A stretch of 64,000 bases of DNA from JAVDCA01 sp035293985 (GTDB taxonomy: Bacteria; Pseudomonadota; Alphaproteobacteria; Rhizobiales; Xanthobacteraceae): assembly GCA_035293985.1 (NCBI GenBank), contig DATGLS010000027.1, forward strand, positions 1 to 64,000, written 5' to 3'. The notes beneath the pieces were generated by a model. That model searched no databases and had not been told where the DNA came from. It worked only from the letters and a program-made list of their open reading frames with translations. Positions 33,117 through 41,807 of this stretch are shown here, one piece after another (the stretch's first letter is position 1; each line of letters begins with the position of its first letter). The translations under genes were made by a program, and so were the position numbers.

Positions 33117-33980
33117 ATGGAGACGCGCGCCAATTATGTGTTGATCGGCCTGTTCACGCTGGCCGTGATCGTCGGCGGCTTTGCCTTCGTTTTCTGGTTC
33201 AGCACGGTCGGCGGCGCCGGGGCGCGCATGACCTATCGCATCGTGTTCGACGGCTCGGTCTCCGGCCTCAACACCGGCGCTTCGGTGCTGTTCAACGGCA
33301 TTCGCGTCGGCGAGGTCACCAGGCTCACCCTCGACCCAGCGGCGCCGCGCGCGGTGGTCGCGATGGTATCGGTGGAAAAATCGGTCGCCGTGCGCGCCGA
33401 TACGGCGGTGAGCCTCGAATACCAGGGCGTGACCGGCACCGCGTCGATCGCGCTACGCGGCGGGTCGACCGATGCGGCGGCGCTTACCGGCAGCCCGCCG
33501 ACGCTGCACGTCGACGCCGCCGGCGCGCAGGACGTGACGCAGGCCGCCCGCGAGGCGATGCGCCGGATCGATTCGCTCGTCGCCGACAACGAGACGGTGC
33601 TCAAGACCTCGCTCAAGAACATCGAGGTGTTCTCGCAGACGCTCGCCACCAACTCGAAGCGCATCGACCAGATCCTGGCGGGTGCCGAAGGCCTGCTCGG
33701 GACCGAGACGCAGCCCGGCGACATCGCCCAGGCGGCACGCGCCATCAAGACCGCGGCCGAGCACCTCGACGCGCACATCGGCGAAATCTCGACCGGGCTT
33801 GCGCACTTCACCAACAGCGGCCTGCGCCAATGGGAGGCGCTCGCGATCGACGGGCGGCGCACGCTGGGCGAGGTCGATAAAATGGTGCGCAATATCGACC
33901 GCAACCCGAGCCGACTGATCTTCGGCGGCAGCCCGAGCCCAGCGGCGGACGATCAGGCGCCGAAAGCGAAGCGGCAGTGA
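33117..33980 (+). CDS. mlaD: MlaD/MCE family substrate-binding protein
   Basis: A 287-residue protein with one N-terminal transmembrane helix (YVLIGLFTLAVIVGGFAFVFWF) and an MCE domain (YRIVFDGSVSGLNTGASVLFNGIRVGEVTRLTLDP), followed by a helical region of about 150 residues that probably forms the coiled-coil or tunnel extension. It hexamerises and holds lipid between membranes in MlaFEDB systems. CGGGAGAG precedes the ATG. It is the third gene of the operon. No MlaC-like or MlaA-like gene is next to it. Confidence 0.94.
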   Translation: METRANYVLIGLFTLAVIVGGFAFVFWFSTVGGAGARMTYRIVFDGSVSGLNTGASVLFNGIRVGEVTRLTLDPAAPRAVVAMVSVEKSVAVRADTAVSLEYQGVTGTASIALRGGSTDAAALTGSPPTLHVDAAGAQDVTQAAREAMRRIDSLVADNETVLKTSLKNIEVFSQTLATNSKRIDQILAGAEGLLGTETQPGDIAQAARAIKTAAEHLDAHIGEISTGLAHFTNSGLRQWEALAIDGRRTLGEVDKMVRNIDRNPSRLIFGGSPSPAADDQAPKAKRQ

Positions 33981-34060
33981 TGGAGCAATGATCCCGAACG
34001 GCGGGCAGCGGTTTCGGAAAAGACAGACCCCGTACGGCGCCTCTCGAGCCACGGCGAAGC

Positions 34061-34082
34061 GGGCGCGCCAACCAGCGCGCCC
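34061..34082. terminator. Convergent stem-loop after mlaD
   Basis: GGGCGCGC and GCGCGCCC enclose CAACCA. It lies between two convergent genes; no T-run follows on either strand, so terminator function is only likely. Confidence 0.45.
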
Positions 34083-34117
34083 GCGCTCCGTGACGTCACG
34101 GCCTCGCCGCCCCCGCC

Positions 34118-35098
34118 TCAGATGCCGCGATTCCAGTAATCGTAATATCGCTCGATGTTCATCGGCAGGAACGGCTTGTAATTCGGCCAGCTCTCGTATT
34201 TGGGGAGCGTGATCTCCTTCTCGGCCTCGGCGTAGCTCTTGTTGTCGTCGACCGCCTTTTTCACCGCGGCGGAGAGATCCTGCAGATAGGCGAGCTGGCT
34301 CCTTGCATCGTCCTTGCTGCCGGTCTGCGCGCCGCCCGGTCCGGGATGGCCCGGGATGAGGGTCTCCCAGTCCATCGCGATCACCTTCTTCAGGCCGTCC
34401 TCGATGTCCGGCAAATAGGTATCCGCCATGCCGCGGAACTGGATGCCCTTGATCGGGATCCAGTCGACCGTGAAGATGATCTTCTCCTTCGGCAGCCGCA
34501 TCACCAGCATGTTGTCGGAATGGTTCGGCCCGACATAGTCGAGCTCGAGGGTGGTGCCGCCGAGCGAGATGACCTTCTTCGTATCGACCACCTGGTCGGG
34601 CACGACGACGTCGGCGGGCTTGAGCGCGAGGATGCGCTTCTTGGCGTTGCGCTGGGCGATGAAGGTCGCGCCCAGGTCCTTGAATGGCTTGCCCCCGGCG
34701 ATGTGATCGAAGTGGCTGTGGCTGTAGATGACGTACTTGATCGGCGCCTGGGTGATCTTGCGGATTTCCTCGATATAGGCCTTGGCGGCCGGGCGCCGCT
34801 CGCTGATCGGGTCGGTGACGATGACGCCCGCCGGCGTGACGATGAACATCGACTGGTGATTGTCGTAGCGGAAAATGTAGACGCGGTCGGTGACCTTGGT
34901 GGTCGCATAGAGCGGGCGCGCCGGCGCCGGCGCCGCGGCCGGGGCCGGTTGGGCCGGTTGTGTCTGCGCCTGCCCCCCGCTGGCGAGCGCAGCGGCGATC
35001 AGCGCGGCGGGAAAGCCGGCGGTGACGGCTCGAAACATCGTTCGGGGCATGGTTCGAGGCATGGTTCTAGGCATGGTTCTAGGCATGGTCCTAGGCAT
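34118..35098 (-). CDS. Exported metallo-beta-lactamase-fold hydrolase with repeated MPRT start region
   Basis: A 326-residue protein. The Zn motif YSHSHFDH (His127, His129, Asp131, His132) is intact, with the later metal-binding His in PNHSD and GHPGPG. The signal sequence (FRAVTAGFPAALIAAALASGG) is followed by an Ala/Pro linker. Uniquely, the first 20 residues are five MPRT repeats encoded by a 12-bp repeat, so five in-frame ATGs precede the signal. GGAGGAACGTCC upstream favours the first ATG. The substrate is unknown; lactonase or phosphonate-type activity is possible for this fold. Confidence 0.88.
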   Translation of the reverse strand: MPRTMPRTMPRTMPRTMPRTMFRAVTAGFPAALIAAALASGGQAQTQPAQPAPAAAPAPARPLYATTKVTDRVYIFRYDNHQSMFIVTPAGVIVTDPISERRPAAKAYIEEIRKITQAPIKYVIYSHSHFDHIAGGKPFKDLGATFIAQRNAKKRILALKPADVVVPDQVVDTKKVISLGGTTLELDYVGPNHSDNMLVMRLPKEKIIFTVDWIPIKGIQFRGMADTYLPDIEDGLKKVIAMDWETLIPGHPGPGGAQTGSKDDARSQLAYLQDLSAAVKKAVDDNKSYAEAEKEITLPKYESWPNYKPFLPMNIERYYDYWNRGI

Positions 35099-35101
35099 GG
35101 A
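35046..35101 (-). repeat. 12-bp tandem repeat carrying the start codons of the MBL-fold gene
   Basis: Four to five near-identical units of GGCATGGTTCTA (plus-strand reading) lie end to end, each supplying one ATG in the same frame on the minus strand. Copy number could change without shifting the frame. Confidence 0.9.
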
Positions 35102-35216
35102 CGTTCCTCCATTCTGGTCGGTCGGGAATTCTTGTTGGCGGGCCGCTTGGGATCGGCTGGCGGACGGGCAAGTGTCCTCGTCCTCAACCCCGCGCGCAAT
35201 CGGTTATTCCCCGCAG

Positions 35217-35247
35217 TAAAAAGGGCGCGCCGTGCGGGCGCGCCCTT
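35217..35247 (-). terminator. Rho-independent terminator of the growth-pole protein gene
   Basis: On the minus strand AAGGGCGCGCC, a CGCAC loop and GGCGCGCCCTT form an 11-bp stem ending in a run of five T. It begins about 30 bases after the stop codon. Confidence 0.9.
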
Positions 35248-35278
35248 GATCGTCGAGAATGGAGCGGGGAGCGGCGGC

Positions 35279-38200
35279 TCAGTCGAACCGGCCCGCCGCG
35301 TGCGCCAGCATGGTGTAGACCTTGCCGGTCTCCGAGGTCAGATAGGTGCGCGCCGCCACCTGGCCGCGGTCGTCGCGCGAGACCTCCTCGAGCAGGCGCT
35401 CGAACTCGCCGATGTAACGGTCGACCGTCTGCTTGAACTCGCGGTCATTGCGGTAGCGCTTGCTGATCTCGTCGAACGCCTTCTGCCCCTGCATCGTGTA
35501 GAGCCGCTTGGTGAAGACGTTGCGCTCGCCGCGATTGTAGCGATCCCACAGCTCGGTCGCGGCGTTGTGGTCGATCATGCGGGCGATGTCGACCGAGAGC
35601 GAATCGAGCGACTCGATCGTGCTGCGCGTCGCGCGGTCGTCCGGACGGCCGCGGTCGTCGCCGCGGCCCCGATCGTCCGACCGCATCATCGGCGGCAGCG
35701 GGGGCATCGGCGGCCGGTCGTCGCCGCGCATCCGCTCGCCCCCGCGCATGCGGTCGTCGCCGCGCGGGCGATCGTCCGGACGCGGGCGGTCGTCCGCCAT
35801 GTCGGGATCACGCGAGGCGCGGCTCAGGAGGTCGGTGAGCCAGCCGCCATTGTTGCCGCTGTTGCTGCCATTGCCGCGCGGGCCCGGGCCACCCGGGCTC
35901 GGCCCCTGCGACGGGCTGAGCGAAGGCGACTCGGCGCGGCGCGGCGCGAACGCCGCCGGCGGAGGGCCCATCGGCGGCTGCATCGGCTGCATCGGCGGCG
36001 CCTGCATCGGTCCGGGCGCGCCGGTGACTTCGGCGCTGCGCGCCATCGGCCGCGAGCCGCGTCCGCCCATGCTCACCACCACCGATTCCTCGGGGTGGGC
36101 ACGGCGCACCGGCTCCGACTGCTGCGCGTCCATGCCGCGGCCATGGCGGGCGACGATGCGGTTGAGCTCGGCGAGCGCCTCGATCTGGTCGACGATCACG
36201 CGGCGCATCTGCGAGGCGCTTTCGGCGGTCTCCTGCGGCAGCTCGAGAATGCCGCGGCGCAGCTCGCCGCGCGTCGTGTCGAGCTCGCGCTGCATCTCGG
36301 CCGCCATCTGCTTGATGCTGGAGACCATCTCGGCGAAACGGTCCTTCGCCTCCTGCAGCATGTTCTGCGCTTCGCCGGCGCTGTCGCGGAACAGCATTTG
36401 CGACTCGTTGGTCGCCTGCTCGTAGAGGGCGCGCAGCGCGTCGGCCGTCCGCAGGCGCTCCTGCTCGGAGGTCATGCGCACCGCCTCGTGCTGCTCGGCG
36501 ATGGCGCGGGTGCCTTCGGCTGTCGAATCGGCGACCACGCGCGCGATGTCGCGCGCGCGCGCCTCGGCGGCGGCGAGCGATTCGTCGAGCAGGCCGGAGA
36601 AGCGCTTGAGGCGCTGATCGAGCTCCTCGGTGCGGCTGTCGAGGCCGGCGATGGCCGAGTCGATCGCCGCGCGGCGGGCGCCGAGCGTCTCGTCGGCGCG
36701 CCGGTTGCTGCCCTCGACGGCCTCGACCGCCGTGGCGAGCGCGCGGCCATGCGCGTCGAACTGCGTCGCCAGCTCGGTGAGATCGCGCAGCGTCTTGGTG
36801 GTGACGCCGTAGAACGCGCCGATGTGCTGCTCCATCCGTCCGGTGGTGTCGCCGGTGCGGTCGAGCAGCTGGTTCATGGTGCCGACGAACTCGGTGACGC
36901 GGTTCGCCAGCATGTGCTCGATGGTGCCGAGGTTGTCCTGGGCGCCGCTCAGCACCTCCTGCAGCAGCTGGTTGCCGTCGCGCAGCCGCTCGAACATCGT
37001 GGTGGTGTCGGAGCGCAGCATGCCGTGCGTCTCCAGCATCTCGGCGACCGTCACGGTGGCGGTCTGGCGCGACTGCTCGACCGCGCTCTGGGTCCGCTCG
37101 TGCAGCTCCTTGACGGCGCGCGTGATGGTGTTGGCCGACTCTTCGGCCGATTGCGCGATCGCACCGGTCGACTGCTCGATGGTGTGCGCAATGGCGCTGG
37201 TCGACTGCTCGACCGTGCGCGCAATTGCGCTGGTCGACTGGTCGACGGTGGTCTTCGCCGTAAGGGCGAGGTCCGTCATGGTGCGGTTCACCGCCGCGGT
37301 GGCATTGGCGCCGGCATCGTTGATGATGCGGGCCAGCTCCTGCGAGTTGTCCATCATCGTGCCCGTGAAGGCGAAGCCGGTGGACTGGATCGACTGCACC
37401 GCGCTTTCGGTGACGCGGCTCACCTGGGTGGAGAACTCGTCGGTCTTGCTCGAGATGGCGGCGAGCAGCCCGCTCGACTTCTCGTCGAGAATCTTGGTGA
37501 GCTCGGCCGAGCGCTTGCTGACCGCGGAAGCGATCTCGTCGGCGCGGCCGACGAAGTTGCGCGCGACCTCGGAGCTCACGCCGAGGAGCGTGCGCTCGAC
37601 CTCGTCGGCATTCTGCTTGAGCACGCTGCTGACGCCGGTCGACAGCGAGGTGAGCGCGCGCTCGACGTCGCCCGCGACGGCGCGCAGGCCGTCCGTCGAC
37701 GCGGCCGTCGCCGCGCGGATGCTCTCGCTCGATGCGGTCGCGGCGGCGCGCATGTTCTCGCTCGAGCTCGACGCCGCACCCGTGACGGTGCGCTCGGCCT
37801 CGCCGGCGCTCGCCCGGATCGCCTGGGTGGCGAAATTGGTGAGCGTCTCCAGCGCATGGGCGGCTTCGCCGGTGTTGGTCTTGATCGAGGTCGAGAGCTG
37901 CTCCATGCGCGAATTGAGCAGGTCGGCGGTCGCCTTGCCGCGGGTCTCGATCTCGCGCGTCACCGCCTCGGCGCGGCCCACCAGCAGCTCCTCGAAGCGG
38001 TTGATGCGGGTGTCGATATTGTCGGCGAGGTGGGTGGTGCGCTCGCCGAAGGTGCGGTCCATGTCCTGGATGCGGGTGCCGAGATTCTCGGCGAGCTCGG
38101 CGCCGCGCAACGTGATCGCGGAGGTGACGTCGCTGATGCGTTTGTCGAGCGCCGCCACCACCTCCTTGCCGCCGTCCGCGACCGTCTTGGCGATGTCCAT

Positions 38201-40027
38201 CACCCGGGTCGAGAGCGCGTCGTTGAGGCTCTGGGTACGGCTGTCGAGCGCCTCCTGGAAGCGGGAGAGGCGCTGGTCGAGCGAGGTCGTGACCTCCACC
38301 GCCTTGGTGGTGACGCGCCCATCGAAGCCGTCGAGATAGCTCTTCATCGCCTCGCCGAGGTCCTGGGTGCGCTGACCGAGGCGCTCGACCAGCTCGCCGC
38401 CATAGGTGCGCACGGTGCGGTCGAACTCGGCGACGTGGCGGGTGATGAGCGTGCCCAGCGTGGTCGAGTCGCGGCCGATGCGCTCGGCGAGCTCGGCGCC
38501 GCCGTGCGTGAACATCTCCTCGAACGCGGCGAGCCGCTGCGCCAGCATGTCGCGCACCGCGTCGCCGCGCGTGCCGATCTCGCCGGCGAGCGCCTCGGCG
38601 CTTTCGCTGAAGGTCTGCGTGACCTTCTCGCTGCGCGCCACCAGGGTGTCGGTGATCTTGGTGCCGGTCTCCTGCAGCTTGGTCACGACGTCGCCGCCGC
38701 GCAGGCTGAGATCGAGCACGATCGAGTCGCCGGTCGATTTCAGCGTGTTGTTGACCTCGTCGGCGCGCGTCGCGATCGTCTCGGCGAGTTGGCTCGAGGT
38801 CTCGACGATCGTCTGCGTCAGCGTGTGCGAGCGGGACTCCATCTGGTCGACGATCGAGGCCGCCTTCTCGGCGAACCCGTCGGCGACGCGGTCGAGGCGC
38901 GACGACATCATCTGCTGCATGTTGGTCGCGATCTCGACGAACTCCTCGTTGAGGTGGTCGGTCTTGAAGTTGAGGCTCGAGGTGAGGCGATCGCTCGCCG
39001 CCTCGATCGCGTGCGTGGTCTCGCGGCTGGTGCGCTCGAGCCGGTCGAGCAGGTCGCCGCCGCGCTCGCCGAGCGCGTCGATCATCGAGTCGCCGGCGTG
39101 GCCGAGCGCAACCGTGATGTGCTCGCCTTTCTCGGCCAGCGCGCGGGCGATGCGCTGCGCCGCCTCGTTGACGCGGTCGGCGACCGCCTCGGAGACCGAG
39201 GTGATGTCGTGCGAGAGATCGAGGTGCACGTTGGTGATGGCGGTGCGCACCTGCTCGGCCTGGCCCACCAGCGTCTCCCGCTGCGACGCGAGGCCGTCGA
39301 GCAGGGTGCGGATGCGCAGCTCGTTGTCATTGTAGGCGCGCTCCAGCGCCGTCACCTCGTTGTTGACGAGCGACTCGAGCTCGGCGGCGCGGGCGAGCGC
39401 CCGCTCGACGCCGTCGCCCATGGCGGCGACCTCGCGGCGGACCGCCTGGCCGACATTGACGATCGAGTCGCGCGCGAGCGTCTCCGGCTCGGCGAGCCGG
39501 ACCGTGACCTGGGCCAGCGACTGGGAGATGGCGCGCAGCTCCTGCGAGCGCGCCAGCATGTGGGCGAGCACGAAGAAGAACACGACCGGGGCGAAGAAGC
39601 CGACGATCAGGCCGGCCAGCACCGGCACCGCGGTGCCGCCCTGGGCGACGAGCGACGAGAAGGCGCTCTCGTAGCCATAGGCGAGGCCGAGCGCACAGAT
39701 GATCCAGGCGGCGGAGAAGATCGCGGCGACGACGTAAGGCGTGCGCGACGGCCGGCGCTGCAGCGACTGCAGGATCTGGCCGATGTTGGCGCGATCGTCA
39801 TTGGCGGCGAGGTTGGACGCGAGGTTCGAGGCGGCGCGCACGGACCGATCGTCCGTCTTGTCACCGCCGGCCTCGTCGAACAGGTCCTCGTCGGCGACCC
39901 CGCGCGGGGTATCGCGTTGGGCTGAAAGACTGGCCCGCGGCTCCGGCGCGCGCATCTCGAGCGCGTCCTGGATGGCCGACAGCGCCACCTCGGTCGGATC
40001 CTTGGACTTCTTGGGACTATTCGCCAT
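35279..40027 (-). CDS. Giant coiled-coil membrane protein, GPR/RgsE-like growth-pole ring protein
   Basis: A 1582-residue protein: a cytoplasmic N-terminal segment, two transmembrane helices (about 98-118 and 133-157), then roughly 1150 residues of heptad-like, apolipoprotein-type helical repeats with recurring motifs such as RxxEVxxTLxxT, DxLVARSEKV and QSTSAIA. A Pro/Arg/Asp-rich linker (about 1310-1467) precedes a conserved C-terminal domain (SLDSLSVDIARMIDHNAATELWDRYNRGERNVF). This plan matches the Agrobacterium growth pole ring protein and Sinorhizobium RgsE, which organise unipolar peptidoglycan growth. It is shorter than the approximately 2100-residue Agrobacterium protein. The ATG before ANSPKKSK is preferred; an in-frame ATG 54 bases upstream exists. 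A strong terminator follows. Confidence 0.85.
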   Translation of the reverse strand: MANSPKKSKDPTEVALSAIQDALEMRAPEPRASLSAQRDTPRGVADEDLFDEAGGDKTDDRSVRAASNLASNLAANDDRANIGQILQSLQRRPSRTPYVVAAIFSAAWIICALGLAYGYESAFSSLVAQGGTAVPVLAGLIVGFFAPVVFFFVLAHMLARSQELRAISQSLAQVTVRLAEPETLARDSIVNVGQAVRREVAAMGDGVERALARAAELESLVNNEVTALERAYNDNELRIRTLLDGLASQRETLVGQAEQVRTAITNVHLDLSHDITSVSEAVADRVNEAAQRIARALAEKGEHITVALGHAGDSMIDALGERGGDLLDRLERTSRETTHAIEAASDRLTSSLNFKTDHLNEEFVEIATNMQQMMSSRLDRVADGFAEKAASIVDQMESRSHTLTQTIVETSSQLAETIATRADEVNNTLKSTGDSIVLDLSLRGGDVVTKLQETGTKITDTLVARSEKVTQTFSESAEALAGEIGTRGDAVRDMLAQRLAAFEEMFTHGGAELAERIGRDSTTLGTLITRHVAEFDRTVRTYGGELVERLGQRTQDLGEAMKSYLDGFDGRVTTKAVEVTTSLDQRLSRFQEALDSRTQSLNDALSTRVMDIAKTVADGGKEVVAALDKRISDVTSAITLRGAELAENLGTRIQDMDRTFGERTTHLADNIDTRINRFEELLVGRAEAVTREIETRGKATADLLNSRMEQLSTSIKTNTGEAAHALETLTNFATQAIRASAGEAERTVTGAASSSSENMRAAATASSESIRAATAASTDGLRAVAGDVERALTSLSTGVSSVLKQNADEVERTLLGVSSEVARNFVGRADEIASAVSKRSAELTKILDEKSSGLLAAISSKTDEFSTQVSRVTESAVQSIQSTGFAFTGTMMDNSQELARIINDAGANATAAVNRTMTDLALTAKTTVDQSTSAIARTVEQSTSAIAHTIEQSTGAIAQSAEESANTITRAVKELHERTQSAVEQSRQTATVTVAEMLETHGMLRSDTTTMFERLRDGNQLLQEVLSGAQDNLGTIEHMLANRVTEFVGTMNQLLDRTGDTTGRMEQHIGAFYGVTTKTLRDLTELATQFDAHGRALATAVEAVEGSNRRADETLGARRAAIDSAIAGLDSRTEELDQRLKRFSGLLDESLAAAEARARDIARVVADSTAEGTRAIAEQHEAVRMTSEQERLRTADALRALYEQATNESQMLFRDSAGEAQNMLQEAKDRFAEMVSSIKQMAAEMQRELDTTRGELRRGILELPQETAESASQMRRVIVDQIEALAELNRIVARHGRGMDAQQSEPVRRAHPEESVVVSMGGRGSRPMARSAEVTGAPGPMQAPPMQPMQPPMGPPPAAFAPRRAESPSLSPSQGPSPGGPGPRGNGSNSGNNGGWLTDLLSRASRDPDMADDRPRPDDRPRGDDRMRGGERMRGDDRPPMPPLPPMMRSDDRGRGDDRGRPDDRATRSTIESLDSLSVDIARMIDHNAATELWDRYNRGERNVFTKRLYTMQGQKAFDEISKRYRNDREFKQTVDRYIGEFERLLEEVSRDDRGQVAARTYLTSETGKVYTMLAHAAGRFD

Positions 40028-40218
40028 GTCGATCGTCGCCTCGTCGTACGCAAAACCAGGACCGCGACCCGCTATGATCAATTTGGCGGGGTCGCGTCGC
40101 GGGCGTTTGATATCGAGCGCGGCAGCGGGCCTTGAATTTGGCCGCTCGTATTCCCCCCTGCCACTCTGGTATCCTACTCGTTGAGCAGGCCCGAATAAAC
40201 CGTCTTGGTAACGTCTTT

Positions 40219-40233
40219 TTAATCATCGTTAAC
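40219..40233. promoter_or_regulatory. Near-consensus CtrA-like site between GPR-like gene and its divergent neighbour
   Basis: TTAA, 6 bases, TTAAC: one base shorter than the CtrA N7 spacing. It lies 11 bases before the next start codon and about 190 bases from the growth-pole gene start. A second N6 version with TTAACCAT is at 40,629-40,643. Confidence 0.3.
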
Positions 40234-40243
40234 AGGTGACGGC

Positions 40244-40621
40244 ATGAGCGCGCATGGGCACGAGCGGGAATCCGCAAGTTCCAACATGGACTTGAGCCAT
40301 TCCCCCGCGTCCCCGTCTCGCCATGATGAAGATACCAATGCGGCAGCTGTGCGGCCGAGCGGTGCACAACGCCGCTATCTCGAGCGCGGTCTCGACCAAC
40401 CCGGTGGAAAACTCCCCCTGTTCGATCGCGACGGCCGCGAAGTTCCAAAAAAGACGGTACAGGCTTGCATCGTCCATGGCTGGGCTGAGCCGTGGACGCG
40501 GAACCCGATCAAGCCGGAATGGTTGGTTTGCCGGTTGACCGCAGCGGGCTACCAGGTGCTCGGCCGCACGGCGCCGGCCCGCAATGCCGCGGAGGGCGCA
40601 GGAGCCGCAGAGCGCGGCTGA
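40244..40621 (+). CDS. Conserved hypothetical protein
   Basis: A 125-residue soluble protein. The N-terminal 40 residues are Ser/His/Ala-rich and probably disordered; the core GAQRRYLERGLDQPGGKLPLFDRDGREVPKKTVQACIVHGWAEPWTRNPIKPEWLVCRLTAAGYQVLG looks like a compact helical or winged-helix fold. I recall similar proteins in Rhizobiales genomes without an assigned function. It is divergent from the growth-pole gene, and its upstream region carries a near-CtrA sequence, so cell-cycle control is possible but unproven. Confidence 0.75.
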   Translation: MSAHGHERESASSNMDLSHSPASPSRHDEDTNAAAVRPSGAQRRYLERGLDQPGGKLPLFDRDGREVPKKTVQACIVHGWAEPWTRNPIKPEWLVCRLTAAGYQVLGRTAPARNAAEGAGAAERG

Positions 40622-40756
40622 GCGCGCTTTAAAGTCGCTTAACCATCGCGGTGCTTTGGGAGCGATCTGCCGCGGCGGCGGGCCCTTCGTTTACGCGGCC
40701 TTGGCGCCAAGCAGCCTAGAGTGGGCGTCAACGAGGAGGCCGAAAGAGCCTCCGGG

Positions 40757-41146
40757 ATGGCGAGCATGCAGCAAGACCACATGGCCGCGGCGGTCGAGCC
40801 GCGCGTGCCGGCGCAAGAATCGAAGCAAGAGCCGGCGATCGACATCAAACATCTTTATCGTATGACGCTGGGCGATCATGGGCTCGAGCGCGAGGTGCTG
40901 GCACTGTTCGACCGCCAGATCGACTTGCTGATCGCCCGCATGCCGTCGCTCGATGCGGCCGGCGTGGGCGCGCTTGCGCACACGCTGAAGGGATCGGCGC
41001 GTGGCGTCGGCGCCTGGCCGATGGCGCGGGCTGCCGAGGCGGTCGAGGCGGCATCCGCCGGCGAGCTTGCCGGCGCGGTCGCGGCGCTCACGGCGGCGGC
41101 GCGCGAGGCGCATGCGGCCATCGCCGATATCCTGGGCGCGGCCTGA
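40757..41146 (+). CDS. Hpt (histidine phosphotransfer) domain protein
   Basis: A 129-residue protein with an Hpt four-helix domain. The phosphorylatable His is in LAHTLKGSARGVGAW, preceded by HGLEREVLALFDRQIDLLIARM. It would relay phosphoryl groups between a hybrid kinase and a response regulator; no partner lies beside it. The GTG 36 bases upstream is an alternative start. A TTAAC-type near-CtrA site is about 115 bases upstream. Confidence 0.87.
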   Translation: MASMQQDHMAAAVEPRVPAQESKQEPAIDIKHLYRMTLGDHGLEREVLALFDRQIDLLIARMPSLDAAGVGALAHTLKGSARGVGAWPMARAAEAVEAASAGELAGAVAALTAAAREAHAAIADILGAA

Positions 41147-41255
41147 GGCCCTGTCGATTTCAGCGGGATGGTGCACTGGCGCGGTGCGCCGCGAGCCTAT
41201 ATAGGATGCGCAACCGGCCGGTCGGGCCGGCAAGCCATCCCCGCAAGCGCACCGA

Positions 41256-41576
41256 ATGCCGAAAATCACCTTCATCGACCCTTCCGGCGCTTCCCACGTG
41301 GTCGACGCCGAGGTTGGGGCGACCGTGATGGAGACCGCGATCCGCAACGGCGTTCCCGGCATCGAGGCCGAATGCGGTGGCGCCTGCGCGTGCGCGACCT
41401 GCCACGTCTACGTGGACGAGAAATGGCGCGAGGTCGTCGGCGGCCCCTCGCCGATGGAAGAGGACATGCTCGATTTCGGCTTCGACGTGCGGCCGAGCTC
41501 GCGCCTGTCCTGCCAGATCAAGGTGACGGATGCGCTCGATGGCCTGGTGGTGAGCGTGCCGGAGCGGCAGGCCTGA
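41256..41576 (+). CDS. 2Fe-2S ferredoxin (adrenodoxin type)
   Basis: A 106-residue ferredoxin with cluster ligands in ECGGACACATC plus a distant Cys in RLSCQIKV, the C-x5-C-x2-C...C spacing of adrenodoxin-type proteins. It transfers single electrons, in related bacteria to P450s or to Fe-S assembly or steroid-type oxygenases. A ferredoxin-NADP reductase gene follows 230 bases downstream in the same direction, so the two probably form a redox pair. Confidence 0.93.
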   Translation: MPKITFIDPSGASHVVDAEVGATVMETAIRNGVPGIEAECGGACACATCHVYVDEKWREVVGGPSPMEEDMLDFGFDVRPSSRLSCQIKVTDALDGLVVSVPERQA

Positions 41577-41807
41577 GCCGAACGGCCGGGCTGTCTCGGC
41601 CCGAGGCAATTTCCTTCCGGAATTCCGAGGGTTGCGCGCGTTCACGAAGCGGGCGGAGAAAAGGGCGTGACCTCTTTCCCTGCGCCGAAGCCTTGGCTAG
41701 ACAAGCGCCGGACAATCAATTGAACGCGGAACTGTTGTGAGCCGCCGGGCGGCCGTCGCCGGCGAGTGGCAAGAGTTGGCGAAGTTAGGGGTTTCGAGAG
41801 AAGAGAC

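Noticed and set aside
34346..39925. 1859-codon plus-strand open frame opposite the growth-pole protein gene
   Set aside because: Composition is a mirror of the heptad-rich minus-strand gene (runs of RR, GE, DL); no start signal, no known domain, and the minus frame has membrane helices, conserved ends and a terminator.
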